The position numbers and the translations under genes were made by a program. From an uncultured Emergencia sp. (GTDB lineage: Bacteria; Bacillota; Clostridia; Peptostreptococcales; Anaerovoracaceae), in NCBI GenBank assembly GCA_904420065.1, contig CAJFTU010000031.1, positions 1 through 35,228 on the forward strand: a stretch of 35,228 nucleotides of DNA, in the 5' to 3' direction. Below the pieces are notes generated by a model. The model saw nothing but the letters and a program-made list of their open reading frames with translations, ran no database searches and was not told where the DNA came from. Position 1 is the first letter of the stretch, and the number at the start of each line of letters is the position of its first letter. Of this stretch, positions 1 through 8,770 are shown in pieces.

Positions 1-52
1 AAACAGAATAAAAACACAAGGCAGAATTCATATTCATGTAGAAACAACAGTG

Positions 53-85
53 AAAATGCGGATCGCAAAAAAGTCTGCATTTTTG
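53..85 (+). terminator. Hairpin terminator of an upstream gene outside the window
   Basis: AAAATGCGGA (53-62) pairs with TCTGCATTTT (74-83) with one G-T wobble, followed by T-rich sequence. It probably ends a gene left of the window. An 11-base direct repeat, ATTCATATTCA, flanks it at 26-36 and 94-104. Confidence 0.5.
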
Positions 86-134
86 CGCACAGGATTCATA
101 TTCAGCGAATTTTAAGGATTAAGGAGGGAAACAA

Positions 135-3100
135 ATGAAGAAATTATTGACGTCGCTGTTGTGTATTGCCATGATTACGGTCTATATGCCTGCGGCCGTC
201 TGGGCGGATACAGGGAATATATCCGTGTCTGATAAAGCTGCGTTCGAAGAGGCAATTAACAAAGCCAGCATAGGTACGACGATTATATTAGATAACAATA
301 TCGATTTAAGCGGAGTCGAATTGACAATCGCTGCAGAGAAGGATATCACAATTGACCTTGCAGGACATACACTGACTACGGATAAGGTAATAACCGTCAA
401 CGGAAAGCTGACGATTGAAGACAGTACAGCGACAAACGATCCTGTGATAAGCCCTGATTACGAAGATATAACCTATTCGGCGGGCGCAATTAAAAATAAA
501 AATCCAAGCAGGGACATCGATGCTGTAGTTATAAAGGTTTGTGATGGAGGAAGCCTGGTTCATAACAGTGGCACATTGGAATCGGTAAAAAATTATACTG
601 TTGCGGTATATGGACAAACTTCTGCTGAAAAGCACAGTGCTGTAATCAATTCCACCGCTACTGTCAACGGGGGTTATCAGATCGGCCAAGAGGGAGGTCC
701 TGCGGTTTTCGGCAACGGAGCCGTTTTAAATGTGACAGGCGGCGTAATTGTTGGTAGGGATAATTCTGCTGTAGCCGGAAACGGAACCGTTAAGGCTGAT
801 AAAGATTTTGGCGGTACAACGATCAATATCAGCGGCGGCACTCTAATTGGTCATATTACCACGACGGACTATATTGCTAACGGTATTTATCATCCGCAGG
901 CCGGTCAGTTGAATATCACAGGCGGAACTATCTATGCGGATGGTGGTGTAGGCGTTTTGGTTAGGGCCGGGAGCGTTAACATTACCGGTGGAGAGATCAT
1001 TTCCACAGGAAAAAATGAAGGGTTTGTTGGCGATACTAAAACAAAGATTCCTTGCAGTGGAATAGTGTTTGATGAAGCGAGTGCATACCCAGGTTTGGTC
1101 GATACTGATCAGATCAGTATCAGCGGCAATACGGCTATAAACTCGGAATACAATTCTTGCGTTAAAGTAATGAGTAAAGATTCCGCTGAACAGTCTGATC
1201 GGATTTCTGTTACTGGTGGTACATTTTCTGATACCAGTGCAAATGCCTATGTGCCGGAGGGAACAGAACTCAAAGAAAATGAAGAAACTGGCAAATATGA
1301 GTTGGCACCTGCCAGCAATGCAGTAGCACAGGTTGGAAATGCTGGCTATACAGACTTACAGGAAGCAATCGATCAGGCCGGAGAAAACGATACCGTCAGA
1401 TTACTGCAAAATTATCGAGCAGATGCGGCTATTACTGTTGACGAGAGTAAGTCTATTGTTTTGGAACTAAACGGAAGAAAATTAACTCTTAGCGGTCAAG
1501 AGAACTATCAGGATGATGTGATAACGTCTGCTGGATATAGTTACGGTATGATCAATAAGGGAACACTGACCATACAAAATGGAGAAATTATCGTAGACGA
1601 AAAAAAGAATGGTATAGTGAATACGGGAGCGCTGACCATTGCGTCTGATGCAAGGATCAGTGATAATGCCTCAAGTTATGCAAGGTATAAACTTGTTGTA
1701 AATTTTGGCGGCGAGGTAGTGACCTCCGGTGAACTCACCAGTTTAGCGAATGATGGATTGATGACCTTTGGAGGAACCGTTAATATTACCGGTGGAAAAA
1801 TTTCCGCAAAGAAAGGGGAAAAGGGATCAAATGCCGGGTCTAGTTTGACGATATTTAACCGCGGATATAACAATAACAGTAAAGGCGCAAATGTCACGAT
1901 TTCCGGAGGTACACTTGAAAGTGCAGCTTTTGCAGCCAGCACAAACAACCTGCGTTCAGGAGGAAAGAATGCCAGCAATTTAACAATTACTGGAGGAACT
2001 CTTTTTTCAAAGCACACAACGGCTGTGTACTGGCCTTCAGCAGGTGTTTTGACTATTGGAGATGAAGAAAGCGGAAATGGCCCGTCGATTACCAGTGCCA
2101 ATGGATCTGCAATAGAAATCTGCAGCGGCACATTAAATGTCTACGGCGGCACATTGAATGGCGGAACAGAAATGTCTGATGCGGATTCAATAAAAACTTC
2201 ACAGGATTGTGTAAACGATTTTCGAAAATATTCAGGCTCCTCGGGAATAGGTGACGCGATCACGGTCATCGCGAGACGCGGCGAAGGATATATAACGGCT
2301 CCGGTCAATGTTAATATCGGCGGTGGCCAGTTCAACAGTTCGCAGAATTATGGTATACGTTATATGGACTGTAATCTTGCTACAGAAGCGGAGAAGCTGA
2401 CGCAAAAAGTTTCTGTGGAGATTACAGGTGGAGATTTCAGCGGAAAACTTGCTCCGGTAGATGCAAAATTTATGCAGACTGAAGAGCAGAAATTTATTTC
2501 GGGAGGCACATTCTCCGGCGATCTGCCAGAGGAATATCTGTCTGAAGGTATGGACACCTACGGAAGGGCCAACGGCAAATTCACCGTAGCAGAAAAAACA
2601 CCGCAGGGACAGATACCGGTTATAGATCCAACTCCGGGCTATGAATGGGTGCAGGATGAAAACGGAAATTATGTAGAACAGAAGATCCCAACTCCGCCGG
2701 CAACCGTGCAGAAGCCGGAGATCATCGTGGACGACGGAGCCAAGGCAGAACTGAGTTCTCTGGGTACCACCGCTACCATCACCGTAGAAGAGGGCTATGA
2801 GTTGGTTGATGTCACCCTGAACGGCGTATCCCTCGGCAAGGTGACCACCGTCACCGGCCTGAAGACCGGCGATAAGCTGGTCATCACCACCCAGAAGAAG
2901 CTGACCGACGAGGAAAAGGATCTCATCGAAGCGGTAGAAAGCGCGGCCATCGACGCCTCCACCGTTCTGGGCGACGGCTATATCCGGGTCAACTGGACTA
3001 CCGCCGGAACGACAGAGATGGATTACTACGAGATCTACCGGTCCACCGAGAGAGACGGAGACTACGGCGATACGCCGTACTTCACCACGAAGCACGGAAG

Positions 3101-3554
3101 ACTTTCCGGCTGGTACAAGAACACCAAGGAACTGGAGAAAGGAACCTGCTACTATTACAAAGTGCGGGGCGTGAAGGAAATCAACGGAGAGAAGTACTCT
3201 ACACCGTGGTCGGATATCGGCTACCGGACCTACAAAGAGATAGGGAAGGGGGTAAGGAATACCACGATCAAAGCCTGGTCAAGTGCAGGAAAAGGGTATA
3301 TCCGTGTGCAGTGGAGAAAGTCGGCAGGCTACCGCGTGGATTACTACGAAGTATACAGGACGGCAAAGCGAGGCAGCTGGGAAGATGCGGCCTACTTCAA
3401 GACAAAGGAGGGCGGCATGAGCGGCTGGTACAAGAATACCAAAGAGCTGAAGAAGGGAACCCGATATTACTACAAGGTAAGAGGGGTGAAAGAACTGGAC
3501 GGCAAGAAAGTCTATACCCGGTGGTCCACGCTGGCTTATCGGATAGCTCAGTAG
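135..3554 (+). CDS. Secreted beta-helix surface protein with two C-terminal fibronectin-like repeats
   Basis: 1139 residues. A Sec signal peptide (KK, hydrophobic stretch, AVWA) likely ends near residue 24. Residues ~25-830 contain many repeats of the type N-I-T/S-G-G-T, typical of right-handed parallel beta-helices. The body has two units that start alike: AAFEEAINKA near residue 35 and DLQEAIDQAG near 410, each followed by an 'L.G..LT' rung. Residues ~880-930 form a small linker domain. Residues ~940-1139 hold two ~95-residue fibronectin-III-like repeats sharing GYIRVxW, DYYE(I/V)YR, SGWYKNTKEL and YYYKVRGVKE. No LPXTG anchor, S-layer or choline-binding repeat is visible, so it may be released or held non-covalently. 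The start is set by AAGGAGGG at 121-128. GC content rises clearly after about 2690, near the linker and repeats. Role likely adhesion or glycan binding; the exact function is unknown. Confidence 0.85.
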   Translation: MKKLLTSLLCIAMITVYMPAAVWADTGNISVSDKAAFEEAINKASIGTTIILDNNIDLSGVELTIAAEKDITIDLAGHTLTTDKVITVNGKLTIEDSTATNDPVISPDYEDITYSAGAIKNKNPSRDIDAVVIKVCDGGSLVHNSGTLESVKNYTVAVYGQTSAEKHSAVINSTATVNGGYQIGQEGGPAVFGNGAVLNVTGGVIVGRDNSAVAGNGTVKADKDFGGTTINISGGTLIGHITTTDYIANGIYHPQAGQLNITGGTIYADGGVGVLVRAGSVNITGGEIISTGKNEGFVGDTKTKIPCSGIVFDEASAYPGLVDTDQISISGNTAINSEYNSCVKVMSKDSAEQSDRISVTGGTFSDTSANAYVPEGTELKENEETGKYELAPASNAVAQVGNAGYTDLQEAIDQAGENDTVRLLQNYRADAAITVDESKSIVLELNGRKLTLSGQENYQDDVITSAGYSYGMINKGTLTIQNGEIIVDEKKNGIVNTGALTIASDARISDNASSYARYKLVVNFGGEVVTSGELTSLANDGLMTFGGTVNITGGKISAKKGEKGSNAGSSLTIFNRGYNNNSKGANVTISGGTLESAAFAASTNNLRSGGKNASNLTITGGTLFSKHTTAVYWPSAGVLTIGDEESGNGPSITSANGSAIEICSGTLNVYGGTLNGGTEMSDADSIKTSQDCVNDFRKYSGSSGIGDAITVIARRGEGYITAPVNVNIGGGQFNSSQNYGIRYMDCNLATEAEKLTQKVSVEITGGDFSGKLAPVDAKFMQTEEQKFISGGTFSGDLPEEYLSEGMDTYGRANGKFTVAEKTPQGQIPVIDPTPGYEWVQDENGNYVEQKIPTPPATVQKPEIIVDDGAKAELSSLGTTATITVEEGYELVDVTLNGVSLGKVTTVTGLKTGDKLVITTQKKLTDEEKDLIEAVESAAIDASTVLGDGYIRVNWTTAGTTEMDYYEIYRSTERDGDYGDTPYFTTKHGRLSGWYKNTKELEKGTCYYYKVRGVKEINGEKYSTPWSDIGYRTYKEIGKGVRNTTIKAWSSAGKGYIRVQWRKSAGYRVDYYEVYRTAKRGSWEDAAYFKTKEGGMSGWYKNTKELKKGTRYYYKVRGVKELDGKKVYTRWSTLAYRIAQ

Positions 3555-3573
3555 CGCAATGTAAATAAAGCAG

Positions 3574-3600
3574 AAAAACCGTGCGAAAGCGCGGTTTTTC
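3574..3600 (+). terminator. Rho-independent terminator of the surface protein gene
   Basis: AAAAACCGTGC and GCGCGGTTTTT form an 11-bp stem with one wobble pair around a GAAA tetraloop, then TTTTTCTTTT. It lies 20 bases past the stop codon. Confidence 0.9.
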
Positions 3601-3725
3601 TTTTGTGAAAATGGGCAGACAGTATGGCATTACCCATATTTCTAAAGATGTCAGAATAAAAGCAACGATATCATTCAGTTTTCTGTTTTCTTCGGACAGG
3701 ACGCAGCAGGGCGGTATAACAATAG

Positions 3726-3754
3726 AAACCGACTGCTTTTTATGCAGCCGGCTT
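3726..3754 (-). terminator. Possible terminator of the minus-strand zinc-ribbon gene
   Basis: Read on the minus strand, AAGCCGGCTGC pairs with GCAGTCGGTTT (two G-T wobbles) around ATAAAAA. The following T-tract is weak. It lies about 37 bases past the stop at 3791. Confidence 0.4.
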
Positions 3755-3790
3755 CCGGCGATTTATATGAATTTGAGGAACTGTCCCGCT

Positions 3791-4048
3791 TTATAGCTCT
3801 TTTCCGCAATACGGGCACGCCATAGGTGAACCGCCGTAGAGATTGAGCATACAATGGCAGTGAGGGCAGCGCATGTATCTGGCCGAAATGGCTATTCCTG
3901 CAAACGCCACGGCGGCGCCGGCAAGGAGAAAGTATGTCAGCAGGGGCTCTGCAGGCTGAAAGACCAGCGGAAATCCGGCAGTAATGAAACCGAGGAAAAT
4001 CAGCGTCCACATGACCATGCGACTGCTGCGGTGTGTCATTTTTCTCAT
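3791..4048 (-). CDS. Small membrane protein with C-terminal zinc ribbon
   Basis: 85 residues. Two hydrophobic helices (about residues 11-29 and 34-54) are followed by CPHCHC and, 15 residues on, CPYCGKEL. That is a four-cysteine zinc-ribbon pattern facing the cytoplasm if the two helices make a hairpin. The start has a good AGAAAGAAGGGA site just upstream on the minus strand. It is a single gene between a surface protein and aspartate kinase; neighbours do not suggest a role. Similar small zinc-ribbon membrane proteins are common in Clostridia and mostly uncharacterised. I see no enzymatic motif. Confidence 0.75.
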   Translation of the reverse strand: MRKMTHRSSRMVMWTLIFLGFITAGFPLVFQPAEPLLTYFLLAGAAVAFAGIAISARYMRCPHCHCMLNLYGGSPMACPYCGKEL

Positions 4049-4206
4049 CAGTAATCCCTTCTTTCTTGCAACTTACAGGTTTATTTTAGAAAAGAGTCGG
4101 ATTTTTGTCTATCGAATCCGCGTTAAACCTAAGTGAGAAAAATGTAAAATATTTAACCAAATGGCCAAGAATATCCGGTATTTTTTGTGTTTAATAAACA
4201 ATTTCA

Positions 4207-4235
4207 TTGCAAGTTCAGAGGCGATGTAATATAAT
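4207..4235 (+). promoter_or_regulatory. Sigma-A promoter of aspartate kinase
   Basis: TTGCAA (4207-4212), 17-bp spacer, TATAAT (4230-4235). The expected transcript start is near 4242. In the rest of 4049-4206 I see only a short CGGATT/AATCCG hairpin near 4098-4120 and no gene. Confidence 0.75.
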
Positions 4236-4241
4236 AGAGCA

Positions 4242-4370
4242 TGCGGTGAAATGCGGACGAAGCGCACTTTAGAGCATTTCCCATATCTTGAGGGTCAGGT
4301 TTCCGATCGTTTTGCGGCCGCTGATCTGAATGAGATGATATTTTGTTTAGTTAAGAGGAGGATTATTTCA
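4242..4370 (+). other. About 130-nt untranslated leader of aspartate kinase
   Basis: The leader runs from the predicted transcript start to the GTG start. GAAATGC (4248-4254) pairs perfectly with GCATTTC (4274-4280), and a GC-rich CGGCCG palindrome follows near 4316. There is no clear intrinsic terminator and I do not recognise a lysine riboswitch. An in-frame ATG at 4251 would extend the protein by 40 residues, but it has no ribosome site and the extra residues do not look like aspartokinase. Confidence 0.4.
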
Positions 4371-5681
4371 GTGGGAATCAAAGTAGCAAAATTTGGAGGG
4401 TCTTCAGTGGCTGATGGAATTCAGCTGACCAAGACAAAACAGATTATCGAAGCAGATCCCGATAGAAGATATATAGTTGTTTCCGCTCCGGGAAAGAGAT
4501 TTGACGGCGATAATAAGATTACCGATCTGTTGTACCTGTGCAAGACGCATATGGATCACAATCTGCCTTACGACCAGGTTTTTCAGGTTGTAACCGATCG
4601 GTTTATGGCCGTGGAACTGAATTTGGGTGTGGACGTAAATCTGCAGAGTCACTTTGAACAGATAAAAGAGCAGTTACGGAAGGGATGCTCGGCGGATTAC
4701 ATTGCCAGCCGGGGAGAATACCTCAATGCCGTCCTGATCGCAGCCTTTCTCGGCTACGATTTCGTCGATGCAGCCGGCCTCATTCAGTTTGACAGCAAAG
4801 GAAGGCTGATGCAGAAAGAAACCGACGAGGCGCTGCGCAGCGAATTGGCGAAGCACGAGAGGGCGGTCATTCCGGGATTTTATGGAACCGACGCTGCCGA
4901 CGGAAGTATAAAGACTTTTTCCCGCGGAGGATCGGATATTACCGGCTCTCTTGTAGCTCGCGCGGTAGGGGCGGATATGTACGAGAACTGGACCGATGTG
5001 TCTGGATTTCTGATGGCGGATCCGCGCATTGTCAAAAATTCCAAACCGATTCACAAGATTTCCTATAAGGAGCTGCGAGAGCTTTCCTATATGGGAGCTT
5101 CCGTTCTTCACGATGAGGCGATTTATCCGGCGAGAATGGCCAATATACCGATTAACATAAGGAATACAAATCATCCGGAAGATCCGGGAACCATCATCAC
5201 CGCGGAACAGGAAGAGACGACCACGGTAGTGACCGGTATTGCAGGAAGCAAGGACTTTACGGTTATCGCCATATACAAGAATATGATGAGTTATGAACGG
5301 GGATTTGTACGCAGAATTTTGGCGATTCTCGAGGATTTCGACATCAGTTTTGAGCATCTTCCGAGTGGTATCGATACCGTTTCTGTCGTCGTGTCCAACA
5401 AGAGTATTGACGGTCGGCTGGATGAGCTCCTTGACGCCTTTGAGAAACAGCTGAACCCGGACACGATGGAAGTGTTTGAGGATATTTCCCTTATCGCTAC
5501 AGTAGGCTGCGGAATGAGCCGCCGAAGCGGTGTTGCGGCGTCGCTGTTTACCGCGTTGGCCGACGCTGATGTGAATATTCGAATGATCGATCAGGGCTCC
5601 AGCGAGATGAACATCATCGTAGGCGTGGAGAACAAGGATTTTGAAAAAGCGGTCAGAGCGATTTATAACGCTTTTGCGTAG
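4371..5681 (+). CDS. Aspartate kinase
   Basis: 436 residues. It phosphorylates L-aspartate, the first step toward lysine, threonine, methionine and diaminopimelate. The N-terminus has the hallmark KVAKFGGSSVAD; FSRGGSDITGSLVA, the substrate and nucleotide loop, lies near residue 185; LSYMGASVLHDEA follows. The C-terminal ~150 residues carry two ACT-like segments (one around FTVIAIYKN..., one around SLIATVGCGMS...NIRMIDQGSSEMNIIVGV), the usual feedback-control module. The GTG start at 4371 is chosen because AGAGGAGG lies 9 bases upstream and the family begins at this point. It is monocistronic: it has its own promoter and terminator, with no homoserine dehydrogenase fusion. Which isozyme, and which end product inhibits it, cannot be read from sequence. 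Confidence 0.95.
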   Translation: MGIKVAKFGGSSVADGIQLTKTKQIIEADPDRRYIVVSAPGKRFDGDNKITDLLYLCKTHMDHNLPYDQVFQVVTDRFMAVELNLGVDVNLQSHFEQIKEQLRKGCSADYIASRGEYLNAVLIAAFLGYDFVDAAGLIQFDSKGRLMQKETDEALRSELAKHERAVIPGFYGTDAADGSIKTFSRGGSDITGSLVARAVGADMYENWTDVSGFLMADPRIVKNSKPIHKISYKELRELSYMGASVLHDEAIYPARMANIPINIRNTNHPEDPGTIITAEQEETTTVVTGIAGSKDFTVIAIYKNMMSYERGFVRRILAILEDFDISFEHLPSGIDTVSVVVSNKSIDGRLDELLDAFEKQLNPDTMEVFEDISLIATVGCGMSRRSGVAASLFTALADADVNIRMIDQGSSEMNIIVGVENKDFEKAVRAIYNAFA

Positions 5682-5692
5682 AGGGTAAAGAG

Positions 5693-5737
5693 AAAAATCC
5701 GGCATGCCCAGTTAACAAACTGAGGCGCCGGATTTTT
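5693..5737 (+). terminator. Rho-independent terminator of aspartate kinase
   Basis: AAAAATCCGGC and GCCGGATTTTT form a perfect 11-bp outer stem. An inner CAGTT/AACTG helix lies in the loop. Confidence 0.9.
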
Positions 5738-5815
5738 ATGTGCGCGGAAATCCGAAGACTGAAGCGGCGGATCAATTACGGAGAAATTTATAGTTCTGAG
5801 GCGAACAAAAAATCG

Positions 5816-5844
5816 TTGACAGAAAAAAAGTTCCATACTATAAT
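5816..5844 (+). promoter_or_regulatory. Consensus sigma-A promoter of the MarR-exporter operon
   Basis: TTGACA (5816-5821), 17-bp spacer, TATAAT (5839-5844): both boxes match the consensus exactly. Such a strong promoter in front of a repressor gene suggests repression downstream of the start site, near 5851. Confidence 0.85.
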
Positions 5845-5862
5845 TATTTCTTGTAAAAATAA

Positions 5863-5891
5863 TTAACGTTGTTAAAAGTTTTAATTGTTAA
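5863..5891 (+). promoter_or_regulatory. Candidate MarR operator repeats
   Basis: TTAAC-GTT-GTTAA (5863-5875) is an inverted repeat, and TTAA-TTG-TTAA (5881-5891) is a second, weaker one. GTTAA recurs 16 bases apart (5871 and 5887). They lie just past the predicted transcript start, where a bound MarR dimer would block transcription. Binding is inferred. Confidence 0.45.
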
Positions 5892-5939
5892 TAAAATTCA
5901 GAGAATTGACAGACCATTTGTGCGGAGAAGGAGAAGATG

Positions 5940-6434
5940 ATGAAGGAGGAACAAAAGAGGCTGTTTGAGACGCTGCATTCTTTCAGAAAATTAAACATAT
6001 CTGGAATACTTCCCAATATATCTCACGGCGACTATGGCGTACTGAAGATGATTGACCTCTGCAACAGGAACTGTGAAAAAGAACAAGGGGGGGTGAAAGT
6101 CTCAAGCATTGCCAGGTGTATGCAGCTTCCGGTATCCGCCGTTTCCAGAAGTCTCAGGACTCTTGAGGAAAAGGGCTGCATTCTGCGCAGCGTAAATCGG
6201 GATGACCGCCGCAATATCTATGTGGAGGTAACCGATACGGGAAGAGAGCTTCTTAAGGAAGTCGAAGAAATTTTATCGGACTTTGCCGACGCCGTCTTCG
6301 GACAGTTAGGTGAAGACACGATTGAACAGCTGAATCAGTATTTGTGCCGACTGCTTCAAACGGCAAAAGAGGAACTTGAACGCAGAAAATATACGAGTAA
6401 GTCCGAACAAGAAGGGGGAGATCAAAGAAAATGA
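5940..6434 (+). CDS. MarR family transcriptional regulator
   Basis: 164 residues from this start. Winged helix-turn-helix of the MarR type: 'VKVSSIARCMQLPVSAVSRSLRTLEEKGCILRS' gives the recognition helix, and 'DDRRNIYVEVTDTGRELL' is the typical wing and following helix. MarR proteins act as dimers and usually repress their own operon until a small ligand binds. Two ATGs are adjacent (5937 and 5940). AAGGAG at 5928-5933 is 3 bases from the first and 6 from the second, so the second is preferred. Its stop overlaps the start of the exporter gene (ATGA), so it is probably the local repressor of that exporter. The ligand is unknown, perhaps a toxic compound or drug. Confidence 0.9.
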   Translation: MKEEQKRLFETLHSFRKLNISGILPNISHGDYGVLKMIDLCNRNCEKEQGGVKVSSIARCMQLPVSAVSRSLRTLEEKGCILRSVNRDDRRNIYVEVTDTGRELLKEVEEILSDFADAVFGQLGEDTIEQLNQYLCRLLQTAKEELERRKYTSKSEQEGGDQRK

Positions 6435-8770
6435 AACACATTTTTAGAAATCTGATTCCCTATTGGAAGTCGATCATTGCGATCATACTGCTGCTGATGG
6501 TGCAGGCCTACTGCGACCTGTCGCTGCCGCAGTATACTTCTGATATCATCGACACGGGAATCCAGAACAGCGGTGTAGAGCACATCGTTCCGGAAAAGAT
6601 AACGGACAAAGAGTTCAGAGAAGCCCAGATTTTTATGACAGATGAAGAAAAGGAGTTATGGGAGAGTATTTATGATGATCAGGGTCAGGTCCATGCGCTG
6701 AATGTGACCGACGAAGAGGAACTGGATCGAATTGACAGCGAACTGATGACCTCTATCGTGCTGACTTATCAGTTGGGGCATATGAGTGAAAGCGACTTTA
6801 AAGATACGGTAAAGCGGTCCGTAGAAAATAATTCCCAGTATGGCCAGATCGCAGAGCAGATCGACGACATGTCCATTGCGGATATCGAACAGCTTCTGCA
6901 TACCGATATCGATACCTTTGAGGCTGAGGATGAAGAAGGCAACAAAGCTACTTATGTAGATATGCGGCCGCTGATGGAATCTATGATTCAAAGCGGACAG
7001 ATGGATGCCTCATTGGTGGACCAGTCCAGAAAGACCATGGAAGATACCATCAGCTCTATCGGCGACGAAACGCTGTCATCAATGGGAATTGCGTATGCCA
7101 TTTCCTGCGATGAAGCTGCAGGAATAAATATCAACGATGTGCAGATGTCCTACCTGTGGTCAGAGGGACTCAAAATGCTCATGATGGCAATACTCATGCT
7201 GATCGCGGCAGTAATCGTTTCCTTTATTGCCGCCAGAGTAGGCGCCGGTGTAGGAAAAGAGCTCAGAAGCAGGGTGTTCAGCAATGTAGTCGGTTTTTCC
7301 AATGCAGAGATTGACAAGTTTTCCACAGCTTCACTGATTACCAGAAACACTAATGATATACAGCAGATACAGATGGTTACAGCGATCATGCTGAGGATGG
7401 TTTTGTATGCGCCGATTATGGGTATCGGAGGGATCTATAAGGTGTATCAGACCGGCGCGAATATGGGCTGGATCATTGCACTGGCAGTGTTAGTCATCGT
7501 GGGATTTGTTCTCCTGCTGGTTTCTGTCGCCATGCCTAAATTTAAAGTGATGCAGAAGCTGGTAGACGCGCTTAATCTGGTTTCACGGGAAATTCTGACA
7601 GGCCTTTCCGTAATCCGGGCTTTCGGCAGGGAAAAAACCGAGACGGCCCGTTTTGACGAAGCGAATACCAATTTGAAGAAGACCCAGCTCTTTACCAACC
7701 GGGTGATGACCTTTATGATGCCGGGAATGATGCTGATTATGAATTGCCTTGTAGTGCTGATTACCTGGGTATCTGCTCACCGTATTGATGACGGGTCGCT
7801 TCAGGTCGGCGCGATGACGGCTTTTATCACCTATTCGATGATGATCGTCATGTCGTTCCTGATGCTGACTATGATGTCGATCATGCTGCCGAGAGCCGGC
7901 GTAGCGGCAGAACGTATCGACGAAGTCCTGCAGACCAGGACTTCTGTGGAAGATCCAAAGCAGCCTGTAAAGCTTCAGCAGCATAGCGGTGTTCTTGAGT
8001 TTAAACATGTCAGCTTCCGCTATCCCGGCGCCAGGGAAGATGTCCTCCACGATTTGAACTTTAAAGCGGAACCGGGCAAGGTTACCGCCATCATCGGCAG
8101 TACAGGTTCGGGAAAATCCACTTTAGTCAATCTGATTCCTCGCTTTTTCGATGTGACAGAAGGGAAAATCACCCTGGATGGAGAAGACATTCGGAACGTT
8201 TCTCTGAAAGAACTCAGAGATGAGGTTGGATTCGTACCGCAGAAGGGCGTTCTGTTCTCCGGAACCATCGCTTCAAACCTGCGTTTCGGCAGAGAAGAGG
8301 CTACTGACGAGGAGATCCGGGAAGCGGCCGTAATCGCACAGGCGGACGATTTTATTGAAGAAAAAGACGAACAGTATAACAGCCACATTGCTCAGGGCGG
8401 CAGCAATGTATCCGGCGGCCAGAAGCAGAGACTGGCTATCGCCAGAGCAATAGCCAAGAATCCGAAAATTTTTGTATTTGACGACAGTTTTTCCGCTTTA
8501 GATATGAAGACCGACGCCCGTCTGAGGAAGGCGTTGGAGAAAAAGGTGGCAAACTGTACGGAAATCATCGTTGCGCAGCGGATCAGCACGATTCTCCACG
8601 CGGATCAGATCCTTGTCCTGGACGACGGCGAAATCGTAGGAAAGGGCACGCACAAAGAGTTGTTTTCAAACTGCGAGGTGTATCAGCAGATTGCCATGTC
8701 ACAGCTTTCAGCAAAAGAGCTGGATGCGCTGTCTGCGGAAACAACAGGGGAGGTGAAGCGTGATGAGTAA
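6431..8770 (+). CDS. ABC exporter half-transporter, degenerate-site subunit with large extracytoplasmic insert
   Basis: 779 residues, about 180 longer than a usual half-transporter. TM1 (about 13-30) is followed by a hydrophilic acidic insert of about 200 residues (about 32-240) before TM2 (about 243-267), so the insert should lie outside the cell. Further helices run to about 490. The nucleotide-binding domain has Walker A GSTGSGKST (556-564) and signature VSGGQ. Walker B is FVFDD, with Asp at 685 where the catalytic Glu normally is, and the H-loop His is Gln (Q716). These changes mark the degenerate ATP site of heterodimeric exporters such as TM287/288 and BmrCD. The partner is the next gene, which overlaps it by 8 bases. 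It probably exports a drug, lipid or peptide; the substrate is not known. Confidence 0.92.
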   Translation: MKHIFRNLIPYWKSIIAIILLLMVQAYCDLSLPQYTSDIIDTGIQNSGVEHIVPEKITDKEFREAQIFMTDEEKELWESIYDDQGQVHALNVTDEEELDRIDSELMTSIVLTYQLGHMSESDFKDTVKRSVENNSQYGQIAEQIDDMSIADIEQLLHTDIDTFEAEDEEGNKATYVDMRPLMESMIQSGQMDASLVDQSRKTMEDTISSIGDETLSSMGIAYAISCDEAAGININDVQMSYLWSEGLKMLMMAILMLIAAVIVSFIAARVGAGVGKELRSRVFSNVVGFSNAEIDKFSTASLITRNTNDIQQIQMVTAIMLRMVLYAPIMGIGGIYKVYQTGANMGWIIALAVLVIVGFVLLLVSVAMPKFKVMQKLVDALNLVSREILTGLSVIRAFGREKTETARFDEANTNLKKTQLFTNRVMTFMMPGMMLIMNCLVVLITWVSAHRIDDGSLQVGAMTAFITYSMMIVMSFLMLTMMSIMLPRAGVAAERIDEVLQTRTSVEDPKQPVKLQQHSGVLEFKHVSFRYPGAREDVLHDLNFKAEPGKVTAIIGSTGSGKSTLVNLIPRFFDVTEGKITLDGEDIRNVSLKELRDEVGFVPQKGVLFSGTIASNLRFGREEATDEEIREAAVIAQADDFIEEKDEQYNSHIAQGGSNVSGGQKQRLAIARAIAKNPKIFVFDDSFSALDMKTDARLRKALEKKVANCTEIIVAQRISTILHADQILVLDDGEIVGKGTHKELFSNCEVYQQIAMSQLSAKELDALSAETTGEVKRDE

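Noticed and set aside
3581-3796. 71-codon frame after the surface protein
   Set aside because: It starts inside the terminator stem, has no Shine-Dalgarno and runs into the end of the minus-strand gene.
4251-4370. N-terminal extension of aspartate kinase from the ATG at 4251
   Set aside because: The 40 extra residues are not family-like; the GTG at 4371 has a strong ribosome site.
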